Source: Bacteroidia bacterium (lineage in GTDB: Bacteria; Bacteroidota; Bacteroidia; SpSt-205). From it: a DNA stretch of 44,070 nt. Within the stretch, counting starts at the first letter, position 1. Every line of letters starts with the position of its first letter. Of the stretch, positions 17,700 to 25,275 are shown one piece after another. The notes beneath the pieces are model-generated. The model was given only the letters and a program-made list of their open reading frames with translations. It did not search any database and had not been told where the DNA came from. The stretch spans positions 1-44,070 of the forward strand of contig JANWXY010000042.1 of the NCBI GenBank assembly GCA_025057135.1, given 5' to 3'. The translations under genes were made by a program, and so were the position numbers.

Positions 17700-17707
17700 C
17701 AAAGGTA
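17700..17707 (-). promoter_or_regulatory. -7 box of prfB
   Basis: Perfect TACCTTTG ending 5 nt before the ATG at 17694. Confidence 0.65.
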
Positions 17708-17819
17708 AAGAACGGCCAAATCAAGTCTGAAGCTGTAAGAACCGGCTGAATATGAGACTTCTATCACTCAGTTGGCTGGTTTTCACCCCTTCATCGGAAA
17801 GTTTATCTCCCTCAATACT

Positions 17820-19040
17820 TTACACCGCTTCTGGGATATATGCCCACTCATAGAGCTGTCCAAATACCGCAGCTGCCGCCTCTGAGAGCCGCATAGGAGT
17901 AAGTGCCCTAACTGCCTCTCGCCACTCGGCTTCCTCCACAATCCGACCTATATCCAATAAGCTACGCCCATACACATTTATGCGATAAGTCGGACTCTCC
18001 CACACCAGAGCCTGCTTGCCAAGAAAGCTGCGAGATAACTCTGAAAGAAAGCGTTGAGATATGGGTTTTTCAATCAAGCGATTGAGTTCATTCCGTATAA
18101 TCTGTCGAGCGCGATTGAAGGACTCAGGCGATAGCCCAGTATAGATGCCCCATACGGCCTTTTCTGAGTAGCTATGATAAAAGCCGTGGATTGAATAAGT
18201 CCAACCATACTTCTCCCTCAAGATGAGGCTCAAGCGACTACTCATTCCCCCTGCCAGGCCATGTAATAGCAGTTGAACCGGCATACTTCCTTCCCAATCG
18301 TAGATAACTGGCGCTAATCCTCCAATAATCAAATGTGCTTGTTGAGTGTGGCGCTTGACATGGCGAATGGTAGGAGGCGCTATGTCTTCCTCAGCAGTCA
18401 GAGGTGCGCTAAGATTTCCCAATCCCAATACTTCTCTCCAAGCACTACGATGGATATACTTGAGCATATCCTTTTCGGAGAGTGGGCCCGTCAGAAGAAA
18501 TACGAAAGAGGAACGCCGGAGATTTTCTCGGTAGAAGTTTCGCAGGTCCGCAGAAGAAATAGAACGCACGGAATCAGAGTAGCCTATGATAGGATGCCGT
18601 AATCCCCCCTGCGTAAAAATCTGCTCCTCAAAGTGATCCGCAAGAGACTCTTCGGGGATGTCCTCATACATTGCCATTTCTTCTAAGATGACCTCCCGCT
18701 CCTTTTCTACCTCAGTGTCAGGAAAGGTCGCTTCATAAGCCAGTTCGTAAAGCACAGAGAGGGCTATACTTAGTTCATTTGGGGCGATTCTAACCTCTAT
18801 GCCCATTTTATCTTTTGTGGTAAATGCGTTTAGTTCGCCGCCCACCCTCTCTATTCGGTGGAAAATGGACTTGCCTGGACTTTTTTCGGTACCCTTGAAG
18901 AGACTATGTTCTAAAAAGTGCATCAGCCCCTCCTTCGCAGGTGGGTCATGCCGGCTACCGACATTCCACATGACGACTGCATAAATACTGGAAGCATGAG
19001 GACGCCGCCAGTACCAAATGCGAGGAGCTATTTCCTGCAC
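17820..19040 (-). CDS. M16-family zinc peptidase (pitrilysin-like)
   Basis: A 406-residue metallopeptidase of the single-module M16B kind. The inverted zinc motif HFLEH (His41, Glu44, His45) and the distal Glu in VILEEMAMYED are visible. Members act as processing peptidases for secreted or misfolded polypeptides. I place the start at GTG 19040 rather than the ATG at 19061: a TACTTTTG -7 box lies across that interval, so the ATG would not be transcribed, and family N-termini begin close to this GTG. It has no export signal from this start. It is in the same orientation as trmB but has its own promoter. Confidence 0.85.
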   Translation of the reverse strand: MQEIAPRIWYWRRPHASSIYAVVMWNVGSRHDPPAKEGLMHFLEHSLFKGTEKSPGKSIFHRIERVGGELNAFTTKDKMGIEVRIAPNELSIALSVLYELAYEATFPDTEVEKEREVILEEMAMYEDIPEESLADHFEEQIFTQGGLRHPIIGYSDSVRSISSADLRNFYRENLRRSSFVFLLTGPLSEKDMLKYIHRSAWREVLGLGNLSAPLTAEEDIAPPTIRHVKRHTQQAHLIIGGLAPVIYDWEGSMPVQLLLHGLAGGMSSRLSLILREKYGWTYSIHGFYHSYSEKAVWGIYTGLSPESFNRARQIIRNELNRLIEKPISQRFLSELSRSFLGKQALVWESPTYRINVYGRSLLDIGRIVEEAEWREAVRALTPMRLSEAAAAVFGQLYEWAYIPEAV

Positions 19041-19046
19041 AGAGAG

Positions 19047-19054
19047 CAAAAGTA
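19047..19054 (-). promoter_or_regulatory. -7 box deciding the start of the M16 peptidase gene
   Basis: TACTTTTG ends 6 nt before GTG 19040 and lies inside the longer open frame that begins at ATG 19061, arguing against that ATG. Confidence 0.6.
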
Positions 19055-19107
19055 TCGTCAATCAGTGATACGCTTCATCTCATGTCGCCTACTCGTAAAA
19101 AGGCTCC

Positions 19108-19755
19108 CTAAGTGGGGACGGGTGAGGATGCATGAATATAGCGCGGCGGCTGCTCACCCTTACGCCGATAAAAATCCGTGGGAAAATATGCAGCCTCGGG
19201 AGCCTCGCCTGGGCGAAGTTCAGGTGTAGCGAAGACGATTTTCCATCCATCTTCTGAAAGCCTCTGCAAGGCATACTCATACAGCTCCTCAGAGTCGCTA
19301 CGAAAAAATAACTCCCCCTGAGCACGCAGGATAGTGCGGTATATCCGCAAAAAACGCGGATGGAAGAGCCGATGCTTTTCATGGCGCCTTTTAGGGTACG
19401 GGTCAGGATAGTTGAACCAGAGCGTAGAGACTTCTCCCGGACCGAAATAAGCCTCCATAGTAAGAGCGTCCCCGTGCCAAAAGCGCACATTGGATAGCGA
19501 AGCTGCAGCGGCTGCTCGGCATCCAGACGCTAACCTATCGGCTCGTCTATCTAAGCCGATTATCAGAGAGTCAGGATACAGCTGCGCTAAATACACAGCA
19601 AACTCCCCTTTCCCACAACCTATCTCCAAGATTAGGGGTGTCGTCTCAGATCCCCCCAAAGTAGAACGCCAAGAGCCTTTAGAGGGGACTCGCTCCCCAT
19701 ACAGAGCATATGTAGAAGCAAAATATCGCCGCTTTTTCTCCTGCTTACCCAGCAT
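19108..19755 (-). CDS. trmB: tRNA (guanine-N7-)-methyltransferase
   Basis: A 215-residue AdoMet-dependent methyltransferase that makes m7G46 in tRNA variable loops. It has the AdoMet motif LEIGCGKGEF (43-52) and the TrmB signature NYPDPYPKRRHEKHRL (115-130). The C-terminal T-D-F-Y segment (PTDFYRRKGE) is also typical. A TAGCTTTG box ends 4 nt before the ATG. The gene is divergent from asnB with only 29 bp between the two start codons. Confidence 0.93.
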   Translation of the reverse strand: MLGKQEKKRRYFASTYALYGERVPSKGSWRSTLGGSETTPLILEIGCGKGEFAVYLAQLYPDSLIIGLDRRADRLASGCRAAAAASLSNVRFWHGDALTMEAYFGPGEVSTLWFNYPDPYPKRRHEKHRLFHPRFLRIYRTILRAQGELFFRSDSEELYEYALQRLSEDGWKIVFATPELRPGEAPEAAYFPTDFYRRKGEQPPRYIHASSPVPT

Positions 19756-19784
19756 GAGGCAAAGCTACTTTATACCTTCGCTGC
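19756..19784. promoter_or_regulatory. 29-bp divergent promoter region of trmB and asnB
   Basis: Minus strand: TAGCTTTG (19760-19767), 4 nt from the trmB ATG. Plus strand: TACCTTCG (19773-19780), 4 nt from the asnB ATG. Both -33 regions must lie inside the opposite gene, so the two polymerase footprints overlap. Confidence 0.65.
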
Positions 19785-21680
19785 ATGTGCAGAATTGGGG
19801 GGCTGTGGAGTCGGGGAAATGCTCTTCCAGAACCGCTATTACTCAGACGGTTACGGCAGATGTCTCAAATCCAAGCTCATGGAGGCCCTGACGGCGAAGG
19901 TTTCTGGATACATCCTGAAAAACCTCTCGGTCTCCTGCACCGAAGGCTTGCGATTATAGACTTATCACCCGCCGGAGCTCAACCGATGGCTCGTGGTCCC
20001 TTGACCCTTTCTTACAATGGCGAAATATACAACTATTCTGAACTGCGCCAGACTCTCATCCAGAAAGGCTACGTATTCACCAGCGGCTCTGATACGGAAG
20101 TGCTTTTACACGGATGGCAAGCATGGGGCCCGGACCTCCTACCTCTCCTGCGCGGAATGTGGGCTTTTGCTCTATGGGATGGGGCAAGCCTATATCTCGT
20201 CCGAGACCGCTTCGGTGTCAAACCGCTATTCTACGCCCTCCAAGAAGCAGAGCTGCTCTTTGCCTCAGAGTTGCCCGCTATATTGATAGGATTATACCGG
20301 AAGCCAAGCCCTTATCTACCCGCTTTGCCTCAGTATTTAGCTTATGGATTTATCCGAACGCCATTTACATTTTACGAGGGGATACGCCAGGTGCCTCCAG
20401 GAACTTATTTGAAAATCACAGAAACGGATGTAACAGAGCATAGATGGTGGAACCCTCGCCCCTACTTCTTCTCTGAGAAGCGCATCATTCCAGACGACGC
20501 CATAGAGAATGCACTCTGTCAAAGTTTTCAGCGGCGATTGGTCTCTGATGTACCAGTAGGGCTTTTCTTGAGCGGTGGCATAGACTCTTCCCTCGTGGCA
20601 GCCCTGCTAGCCAAACGAACCAAGCAGCCCTTGCCTACCTTTACGATTGGATTTTCGGATGCAGCATATGATGAAGCCCCCTGGGCAGCACAGATTGCTG
20701 AGCATTTAGGCCTACCTCATTATACGCTGTATATTAGTGATGACGAACTGCTGACACGCATAGAGAGGCTTCCAATGCTCTACGGACAGCCTTTTGGAGA
20801 TGCCTCAGCCTTAGCAGTAGATGCCTTAGCATATTTTGCCAGACAGCAAGTCAAAGTCGCTCTCTCTGCCGATGGAGGGGATGAGCTATTCGGGGGATAT
20901 GTGCGCCACTTTCTGCGTATAAGACCGGCTCAGTGGATAGCCCGAGGGATGCGTTTGCTGGGATTATCCCCTTCATGGACTGCTCAGCTCTTATCTAACA
21001 GAAACTTTCATAACCTACCCACCAAGCTCTTCAAGCTCTACCATTTTCATGGGAGGCACTATGGCGAGCTGGTACAATCCGTACCCGAAGAGGCTATACA
21101 AGCGCTCATGACCTCTAAACTGCCTGCCATACCTTACCATTCCGAGCCCTCCCGCTGGGACAGCCTAAGTGCGCGCCAATATTTGGACTTGACAATATAC
21201 CTACCTGACGATGTCCTTCAAAAAGTTGACCGTGCTACGATGGCGCATGCCTTAGAAGCCCGAGAACCATTTTTAGACCCAGAGCTGGTAGAGATAGGAG
21301 GTATGCTCCCTGATGAAGACAAACGATATAAGCGTGTCCTGCGCCGATTACTAAGCCGATACCTCCCCCCTTCTTTGTGGATGCGACCCAAACAGGGCTT
21401 TGCCCCTCCTCTCGCCAGTTGGCTAACCGGCCCTTTACAGACGCAGCTTGAATTTTTTATCCTGAGTGAAGAGAGCCCACTTTATGAACTTGGACTGCAG
21501 AGAAAGGCAACGCAGCAGCTGTATTCGGCTTTTGTCCGAGGGGAAAGGGCTTTCTCAATACTTTTCTGGCACCTGCTGACCCTGGGCAAGTGGGCTCTGT
21601 GGTACGCTACCATATCTCCAGCAGACGATAATCCACACCCGGCCAAAAGTGTGCTGGCTTCGGACCAGCATACTTCTTGA
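19785..21680 (+). CDS. asnB: Asparagine synthase (glutamine-hydrolysing)
   Basis: A 631-residue class II amidotransferase that makes asparagine from aspartate, glutamine and ATP. The N-terminal glutaminase begins MCRIGG with nucleophile Cys2; the usual third residue is Gly, here Arg. The synthetase domain carries the PP-loop LSGGIDSS (262-269) and SADGGDELFGGY. The conserved end of the family seems to lie near LGKWALWY (about residue 607). The remaining 24 residues are encoded by DNA that is also the 3' end of the convergent gene (74-bp overlap), so they are probably a late extension. Some relatives instead amidate other substrates in exopolysaccharide clusters. Confidence 0.9.
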   Translation: MCRIGGLWSRGNALPEPLLLRRLRQMSQIQAHGGPDGEGFWIHPEKPLGLLHRRLAIIDLSPAGAQPMARGPLTLSYNGEIYNYSELRQTLIQKGYVFTSGSDTEVLLHGWQAWGPDLLPLLRGMWAFALWDGASLYLVRDRFGVKPLFYALQEAELLFASELPAILIGLYRKPSPYLPALPQYLAYGFIRTPFTFYEGIRQVPPGTYLKITETDVTEHRWWNPRPYFFSEKRIIPDDAIENALCQSFQRRLVSDVPVGLFLSGGIDSSLVAALLAKRTKQPLPTFTIGFSDAAYDEAPWAAQIAEHLGLPHYTLYISDDELLTRIERLPMLYGQPFGDASALAVDALAYFARQQVKVALSADGGDELFGGYVRHFLRIRPAQWIARGMRLLGLSPSWTAQLLSNRNFHNLPTKLFKLYHFHGRHYGELVQSVPEEAIQALMTSKLPAIPYHSEPSRWDSLSARQYLDLTIYLPDDVLQKVDRATMAHALEAREPFLDPELVEIGGMLPDEDKRYKRVLRRLLSRYLPPSLWMRPKQGFAPPLASWLTGPLQTQLEFFILSEESPLYELGLQRKATQQLYSAFVRGERAFSILFWHLLTLGKWALWYATISPADDNPHPAKSVLASDQHTS

Positions 21681-23148
21681 GCCACTCTGGCAAGCGCACC
21701 CGCTCTTCGGGATAAGCTCGTACGAGCCATGCTATTTGACGCTTACGGATGAGTTTTTCTATCTGGACGGCTCGAGTTTCCTGAACGGAGAGGCGCCTGC
21801 GAACCAGAGATGCATTCATCCCGCCCCCAAAGCCTTCTATGCCCGGTAGGCCTTTGATATAGCGACGCTTACCTTTATCTTGTTGAGTAGAGTCAGACAC
21901 CCACACCTCTAGCTGCTTAAGAGCCCAAACTTTTCGGCGCTCTAATCTCGGTTTTTTGAGGGGGCGACCTTTTTTGTCATAAAAATGTGCAAATACATGG
22001 GTTCGGTAGCCCATCACATAGCCTGCGACAGGTACTCGTCCGTAGCTTTCTGTATTTACCCATTCGCCGATAGAAACACCACTGTAAGCACTGACGACTT
22101 CACAGTGCTTTTTATGATTGGTGAAAATATATCGCAAATCATGACCGAAGCGCTCCGTAGCTGTCATAACCCCGCGACGCTGTGCATCACAGGGTACATC
22201 GTAATCTTTAGGTGAGCGATGAGCTATGTTAGGAGTAGAGCAGGTGTATCGGTCAAAATTTTTGTGTGGAATGGGCGGCGGCGCACAAGCTTGCCGCTCA
22301 TAATACCGTGGAGATCGGTGGCTGATCTGAGTTTCCTGACAGGTGTATTTATCAAAGTTTTTGTGTGAAATGGGTGGCGGGCCACAACTCTGCCGTTCAT
22401 AAGACTGAGGCGGGCGATGTCTGACAGACGGCGATTCGCAGGAGTATTTGTCAAAGTTTATGCGAGGGATGGGCTGGGGTTTGCAACTCAGCTGCTCAGC
22501 ATAGTCATTATGCGGTATAGGTGGCGGCTCACATCCTGAACGAGAGGGACGACGACGCTTGAGCCGCTTTTGAGTGTAGAGAGCACCCTCAGGAGCAGCT
22601 TTATGACGCTTCTTAACCTCCTTAGGGCGGTAATACTCCGCTCTCGGTGAATGGGTAGGAGCTGGAAGAGGAAATGCAAGTCTCTCTGAAAGAGGCAAAG
22701 TACGCCGTCTGAGAGTATGTTCTGGCAAGGTGAGATTCTCCGCCTGCTGCGCGTGACGAGTCTTACTTTCCATAAACTGCTGCCTCTCCGCCCTTGATAA
22801 ACTCCGCCGACTTACACGCCCCTGAGCTATACCAAACCGCTCTGTCCGCTGACGATGTCTCACAGAAGGTTGATATGGAGAAAATGCCTCCTGCCGACTC
22901 AGGGGTTTATGCCGGGGAGAATAAACCTCCATTCGAAGGCGCTCATAACGCTTCGGTCGTTTGGGGTACCCAAACCTATCTACCCGTGTCTCAGCTCTGC
23001 GCAAACTGCGGCGGCGAGGTTTTTCGTCTTCTACCCTAACCTTCTCACTACAAGAAGGGCCCGTACATTTTTCTCTGGAGCGGAGCCGCTGAGCCCACAA
23101 TAGGCCATAAGAGAATAAGAGAATACCCAAATAACGCGCGTATAACAC
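21607..23148 (-). CDS. Very basic secreted protein with Cys/His-punctuated repeats, function unknown
   Basis: A 513-residue protein I do not recognise. It has a signal peptide (1-20), then an Arg/Lys-rich region (20-200) with loosely repeated RRSLxRAE and RRRTLPLSER strings. A cysteine ladder follows (206-320) with Cys at 206, 222, 237, 255, 270, 288, 303 and 320. The segments alternate 15 and 18 residues: PPPIPHKNFDKYTC-type and IxHRSPxxYERQxC-type. The C-terminal part (325-513) is compact, with YIFTNHKKHCE, VAGYVMGYRTHVF and GLPGIEGFGGG segments and no known motif. The start is GTG at 23148, 8 nt after a GATATTTG box. No T9SS tail is visible. The Cys/His spacing could support disulfide cross-links or metal binding. 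The 3' end overlaps asnB by 74 bp. Confidence 0.75.
   Translation of the reverse strand: MLYARYLGILLFSYGLLWAQRLRSREKCTGPSCSEKVRVEDEKPRRRSLRRAETRVDRFGYPKRPKRYERLRMEVYSPRHKPLSRQEAFSPYQPSVRHRQRTERFGIAQGRVSRRSLSRAERQQFMESKTRHAQQAENLTLPEHTLRRRTLPLSERLAFPLPAPTHSPRAEYYRPKEVKKRHKAAPEGALYTQKRLKRRRPSRSGCEPPPIPHNDYAEQLSCKPQPIPRINFDKYSCESPSVRHRPPQSYERQSCGPPPISHKNFDKYTCQETQISHRSPRYYERQACAPPPIPHKNFDRYTCSTPNIAHRSPKDYDVPCDAQRRGVMTATERFGHDLRYIFTNHKKHCEVVSAYSGVSIGEWVNTESYGRVPVAGYVMGYRTHVFAHFYDKKGRPLKKPRLERRKVWALKQLEVWVSDSTQQDKGKRRYIKGLPGIEGFGGGMNASLVRRRLSVQETRAVQIEKLIRKRQIAWLVRAYPEERVRLPEWLKKYAGPKPAHFWPGVDYRLLEIW
22189..22533 (-). repeat. 99-bp tandem repeat encoding the Cys/His ladder
   Basis: The alternating 15- and 18-residue protein units form a 33-residue (99-bp) super-repeat. 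It is best conserved near 22241-22306 and 22340-22405, where the DNA is nearly identical at an offset of 99. Three copies plus a degenerate leading unit can be traced. Confidence 0.8.
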
Positions 23149-23285
23149 AGCTTCCGCAAATATCGCTACTCCTGAGGATTACATTTTCCACGAGTCTGTC
23201 AACTAAGTGGAAATCTGCTGGTATAGAATAGCAAAAAGCCCGCGCTTTTGCTTACGAACGCATGAGACAAAGCTTAATCCTTCAC
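23149..23285. other. Intergenic region upstream of the Cys/His repeat gene
   Basis: It holds the GATATTTG -7-like box (23157-23164, minus) of the repeat-protein gene and the probable terminator of the nucleoside transporter. No other gene is seen. Confidence 0.5.
23230..23252 (-). terminator. Probable terminator of the nuclease-transporter operon
   Basis: AGCAAAA with GC pairs with GC and TTTTGCT around a CCGC loop, one A bulged. The minus-strand copy has its T-run within the 3' arm. It lies 34 nt after the transporter stop. Confidence 0.5.
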
Positions 23286-24563
23286 TCAATCTAAAAATAC
23301 ACCAGCCCAGCAAGCAGACAAAAGGGACGCAAAAGCTCCACCGAGAACGGCACGCAGACCGAGCTCTGCCAGCTCACGACGACGATGAGGAGCTAAACTC
23401 CCAATACCTCCTAACTGAATAGCGATGGAGCTGAAGTTTGCAAAGCCGCTTAGAGCATAGGTAGATATTACCCGTGCCTTTTCACTTAGGGCGGGCATCT
23501 GAGCTAATTTTGTATAGGCTATAAACTCATTGATAACTATCTTTTGTCCGATTAGGGCGCCGACCCCAAGACTCTCCCCCCAATCCACTCCAATGAGCCA
23601 TGCAACTGGGCGAAATACTTGTCCGAGTAACCATTCCAAAGACAACCCTGGATAAAGTCCTCTGGAGCTCTGGGAGATCCACGTATTCAGATGGAGAAAC
23701 TCGCCTAAGCGGAAAAGAAGATAGTTCATCAGGGCGATAGCAGCGATGAAAGCCAAGAGCATAGCCGCTATATTGGCTGCGAGACGCAAGCCGTCTGCGG
23801 CTCCCTGGGCAAGCGCTTCCAAGAGATTAGCTGCTGAGACATCAGAAACGACTTTCAGGGGCTTTTGATGCACTGTAGGATCGCTTTCTGGTAGGAGAAT
23901 CTTGGCAAAAATCAAAGCAGCGGGGGCATTCATAACCGAAGCTGCCATAAGGTGAAGGGCAAACTTCTGGCGCATGAGAGGGTCATTTCCCCCCAGAAAC
24001 CCTACATAAGCCGCCAATACCCCCCCAGCCAGCGTAGCCATGCCGCCCACCATGATAGCGAGTAACTCTGAGCGAGACAAACCCCCAATAAACGGACGAA
24101 TAAGCAAGGGGGCTTCCGTTTGCCCGAGGAATATATTTGAAGCAACGCACAGACTTTCAGGACCAGAAGTGCCGAGAGTTCGGCGCATCACCCACGCAGC
24201 CGCTTGAACAACCACTTGGAGCACTCCCAGATGATACAGTGCCGCCGTAAGGGCAGAGAAAAATATCACCGTCGGTAAAACCTGAAGAACGAAGATAAAT
24301 CCGAAAGTCTCTGCATATTCGGGACGAACAAGATTACCGAAGAGAAACTCAGCGCCCTCATGTGCGAAATCCAGTACCCGCACAAACCCCCGACTCAGCC
24401 ACTCAAATCCTCTACGAACAGCGGAAACCTTCAAGACCAGCCAGCCTACCCCCGCTTGCAAGAGTAAGCCCCCCAAAATGACTCGCCACATAATAGGTCG
24501 CCGCCTTTCGGCAGCGACCCATGCCAGTATCAATAAAACGGGAATTCCTACGAGGACCTGCAT
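23286..24563 (-). CDS. Concentrative nucleoside transporter (CNT/NupC family)
   Basis: A 425-residue inner-membrane symporter with about 10 hydrophobic helices. The CNT core motifs are visible: GFIFVLQVLPTVIFFSAL, ESLCVASNIFLGQTEAPL (substrate and ion-site helix) and NEFIAYTKL with YALSGFANFSSIAIQLGG near the end. It takes up nucleosides with Na+ or H+. It starts on the stop of the upstream DUF151 gene (TGATG overlap), indicating coupled translation. Nucleoside uptake next to a nuclease suggests nucleic-acid scavenging, but that functional link is inference. Confidence 0.92.
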   Translation of the reverse strand: MQVLVGIPVLLILAWVAAERRRPIMWRVILGGLLLQAGVGWLVLKVSAVRRGFEWLSRGFVRVLDFAHEGAEFLFGNLVRPEYAETFGFIFVLQVLPTVIFFSALTAALYHLGVLQVVVQAAAWVMRRTLGTSGPESLCVASNIFLGQTEAPLLIRPFIGGLSRSELLAIMVGGMATLAGGVLAAYVGFLGGNDPLMRQKFALHLMAASVMNAPAALIFAKILLPESDPTVHQKPLKVVSDVSAANLLEALAQGAADGLRLAANIAAMLLAFIAAIALMNYLLFRLGEFLHLNTWISQSSRGLYPGLSLEWLLGQVFRPVAWLIGVDWGESLGVGALIGQKIVINEFIAYTKLAQMPALSEKARVISTYALSGFANFSSIAIQLGGIGSLAPHRRRELAELGLRAVLGGAFASLLSACWAGVFLD

Positions 24564-25168
24564 CAGTTTTCAGGCTCATCTCCGGCAGCCTCAAGCCTGC
24601 GAAGCTCATCTCGTAACCGAGCAGCGGTTTCGTAATCTTCCTTTGCCAGAGCCTCTTCCAGTAGCCGCTCTAACTCCTCTTTGGAACTGGAGGAGCGTCG
24701 CCGTACGGGAGGGCGAGTGGAAGAAGCCGAACGGCTCTCTTCCTCCTCTTCATCATCTACACTAGGCTGCCCAGCTTTTATCAATACATCTTCTTCGCAA
24801 TAAATGGGGGCTCTGGCACGCAGTGCCAGTGCGATTCCATCGCTTGGACGACAGTCAATCTCTATCTCTTTTCCTTCGCTTTCCAGCACTAAGTGAGCAA
24901 AAAATGTGGAATCCTGCAGCTTATCTATCGTAACCTCTACGAGAGACACCCCCAAGTCGCGCAGTGTATTGATAAAAAGATCATGCGTAAGTGGTCGCGG
25001 GTGTTTGATGTTTTCCAACTCTATATTGATGGCATGAGCCTCAGGGAAACCGATTACTATTGGCAGGCGACGCGAACCATAGCGCTCTCTAAGCATAACA
25101 ACAAATGCATTATAAGGTTCTGTTGGAGACCGGCTTAGCCCAGCTACCTCCATTTCAACCTTTGCCAT
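24563..25168 (-). CDS. Bifunctional nuclease (DUF151) with C-terminal UVR motif
   Basis: A 201-residue protein. The DUF151/BFN domain (about 1-135) shows RLPIVIGFPEAHAI, RPLTHDLF and CRPSDGIALALR. An acidic, Ser/Arg-rich linker (136-162) follows, then a UvrB/UvrC-type coiled pair (LLEEALAKEDYETAARLRDEL, about 167-187). DUF151 proteins have been reported with RNase and DNase activity. The UVR motif usually mediates interaction with UvrA/UvrB-like or ClpC/Mcs-type partners. A TACCTTTG box lies 5 nt before the ATG. First gene of the operon with the nucleoside transporter. Confidence 0.88.
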   Translation of the reverse strand: MAKVEMEVAGLSRSPTEPYNAFVVMLRERYGSRRLPIVIGFPEAHAINIELENIKHPRPLTHDLFINTLRDLGVSLVEVTIDKLQDSTFFAHLVLESEGKEIEIDCRPSDGIALALRARAPIYCEEDVLIKAGQPSVDDEEEEESRSASSTRPPVRRRSSSSKEELERLLEEALAKEDYETAARLRDELRRLEAAGDEPEN

Positions 25169-25173
25169 TCAGT

Positions 25174-25181
25174 CAAAGGTA
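25174..25181 (-). promoter_or_regulatory. -7 box of the nuclease-transporter operon
   Basis: Perfect TACCTTTG ending 5 nt before the ATG at 25168. Confidence 0.65.
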
Positions 25182-25263
25182 CAAAAACCCGCTACTCTCT
25201 GGAATCAGTTATCCCTGCGTTTGTGGGCATGCGTAGGTTTTACAGGGATGCCGACGTTTGACC

Positions 25264-25271
25264 TAATTTTG
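25264..25271 (+). promoter_or_regulatory. -7 box of the outer-membrane protein gene
   Basis: TAATTTTG, exact TAnnTTTG, ending 4 nt before the ATG at 25276. Confidence 0.65.
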
Positions 25272-25275
25272 GCAA

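Noticed and set aside
17735-17796. Possible hairpin between prfB and the M16 gene
   Set aside because: The stem has a large loop and no T-run; too weak to call a terminator.
22189-22533. Regular repeats considered as a CRISPR array
   Set aside because: The repeats are in frame within a secreted protein, have no unique spacers and show a 99-bp coding period.
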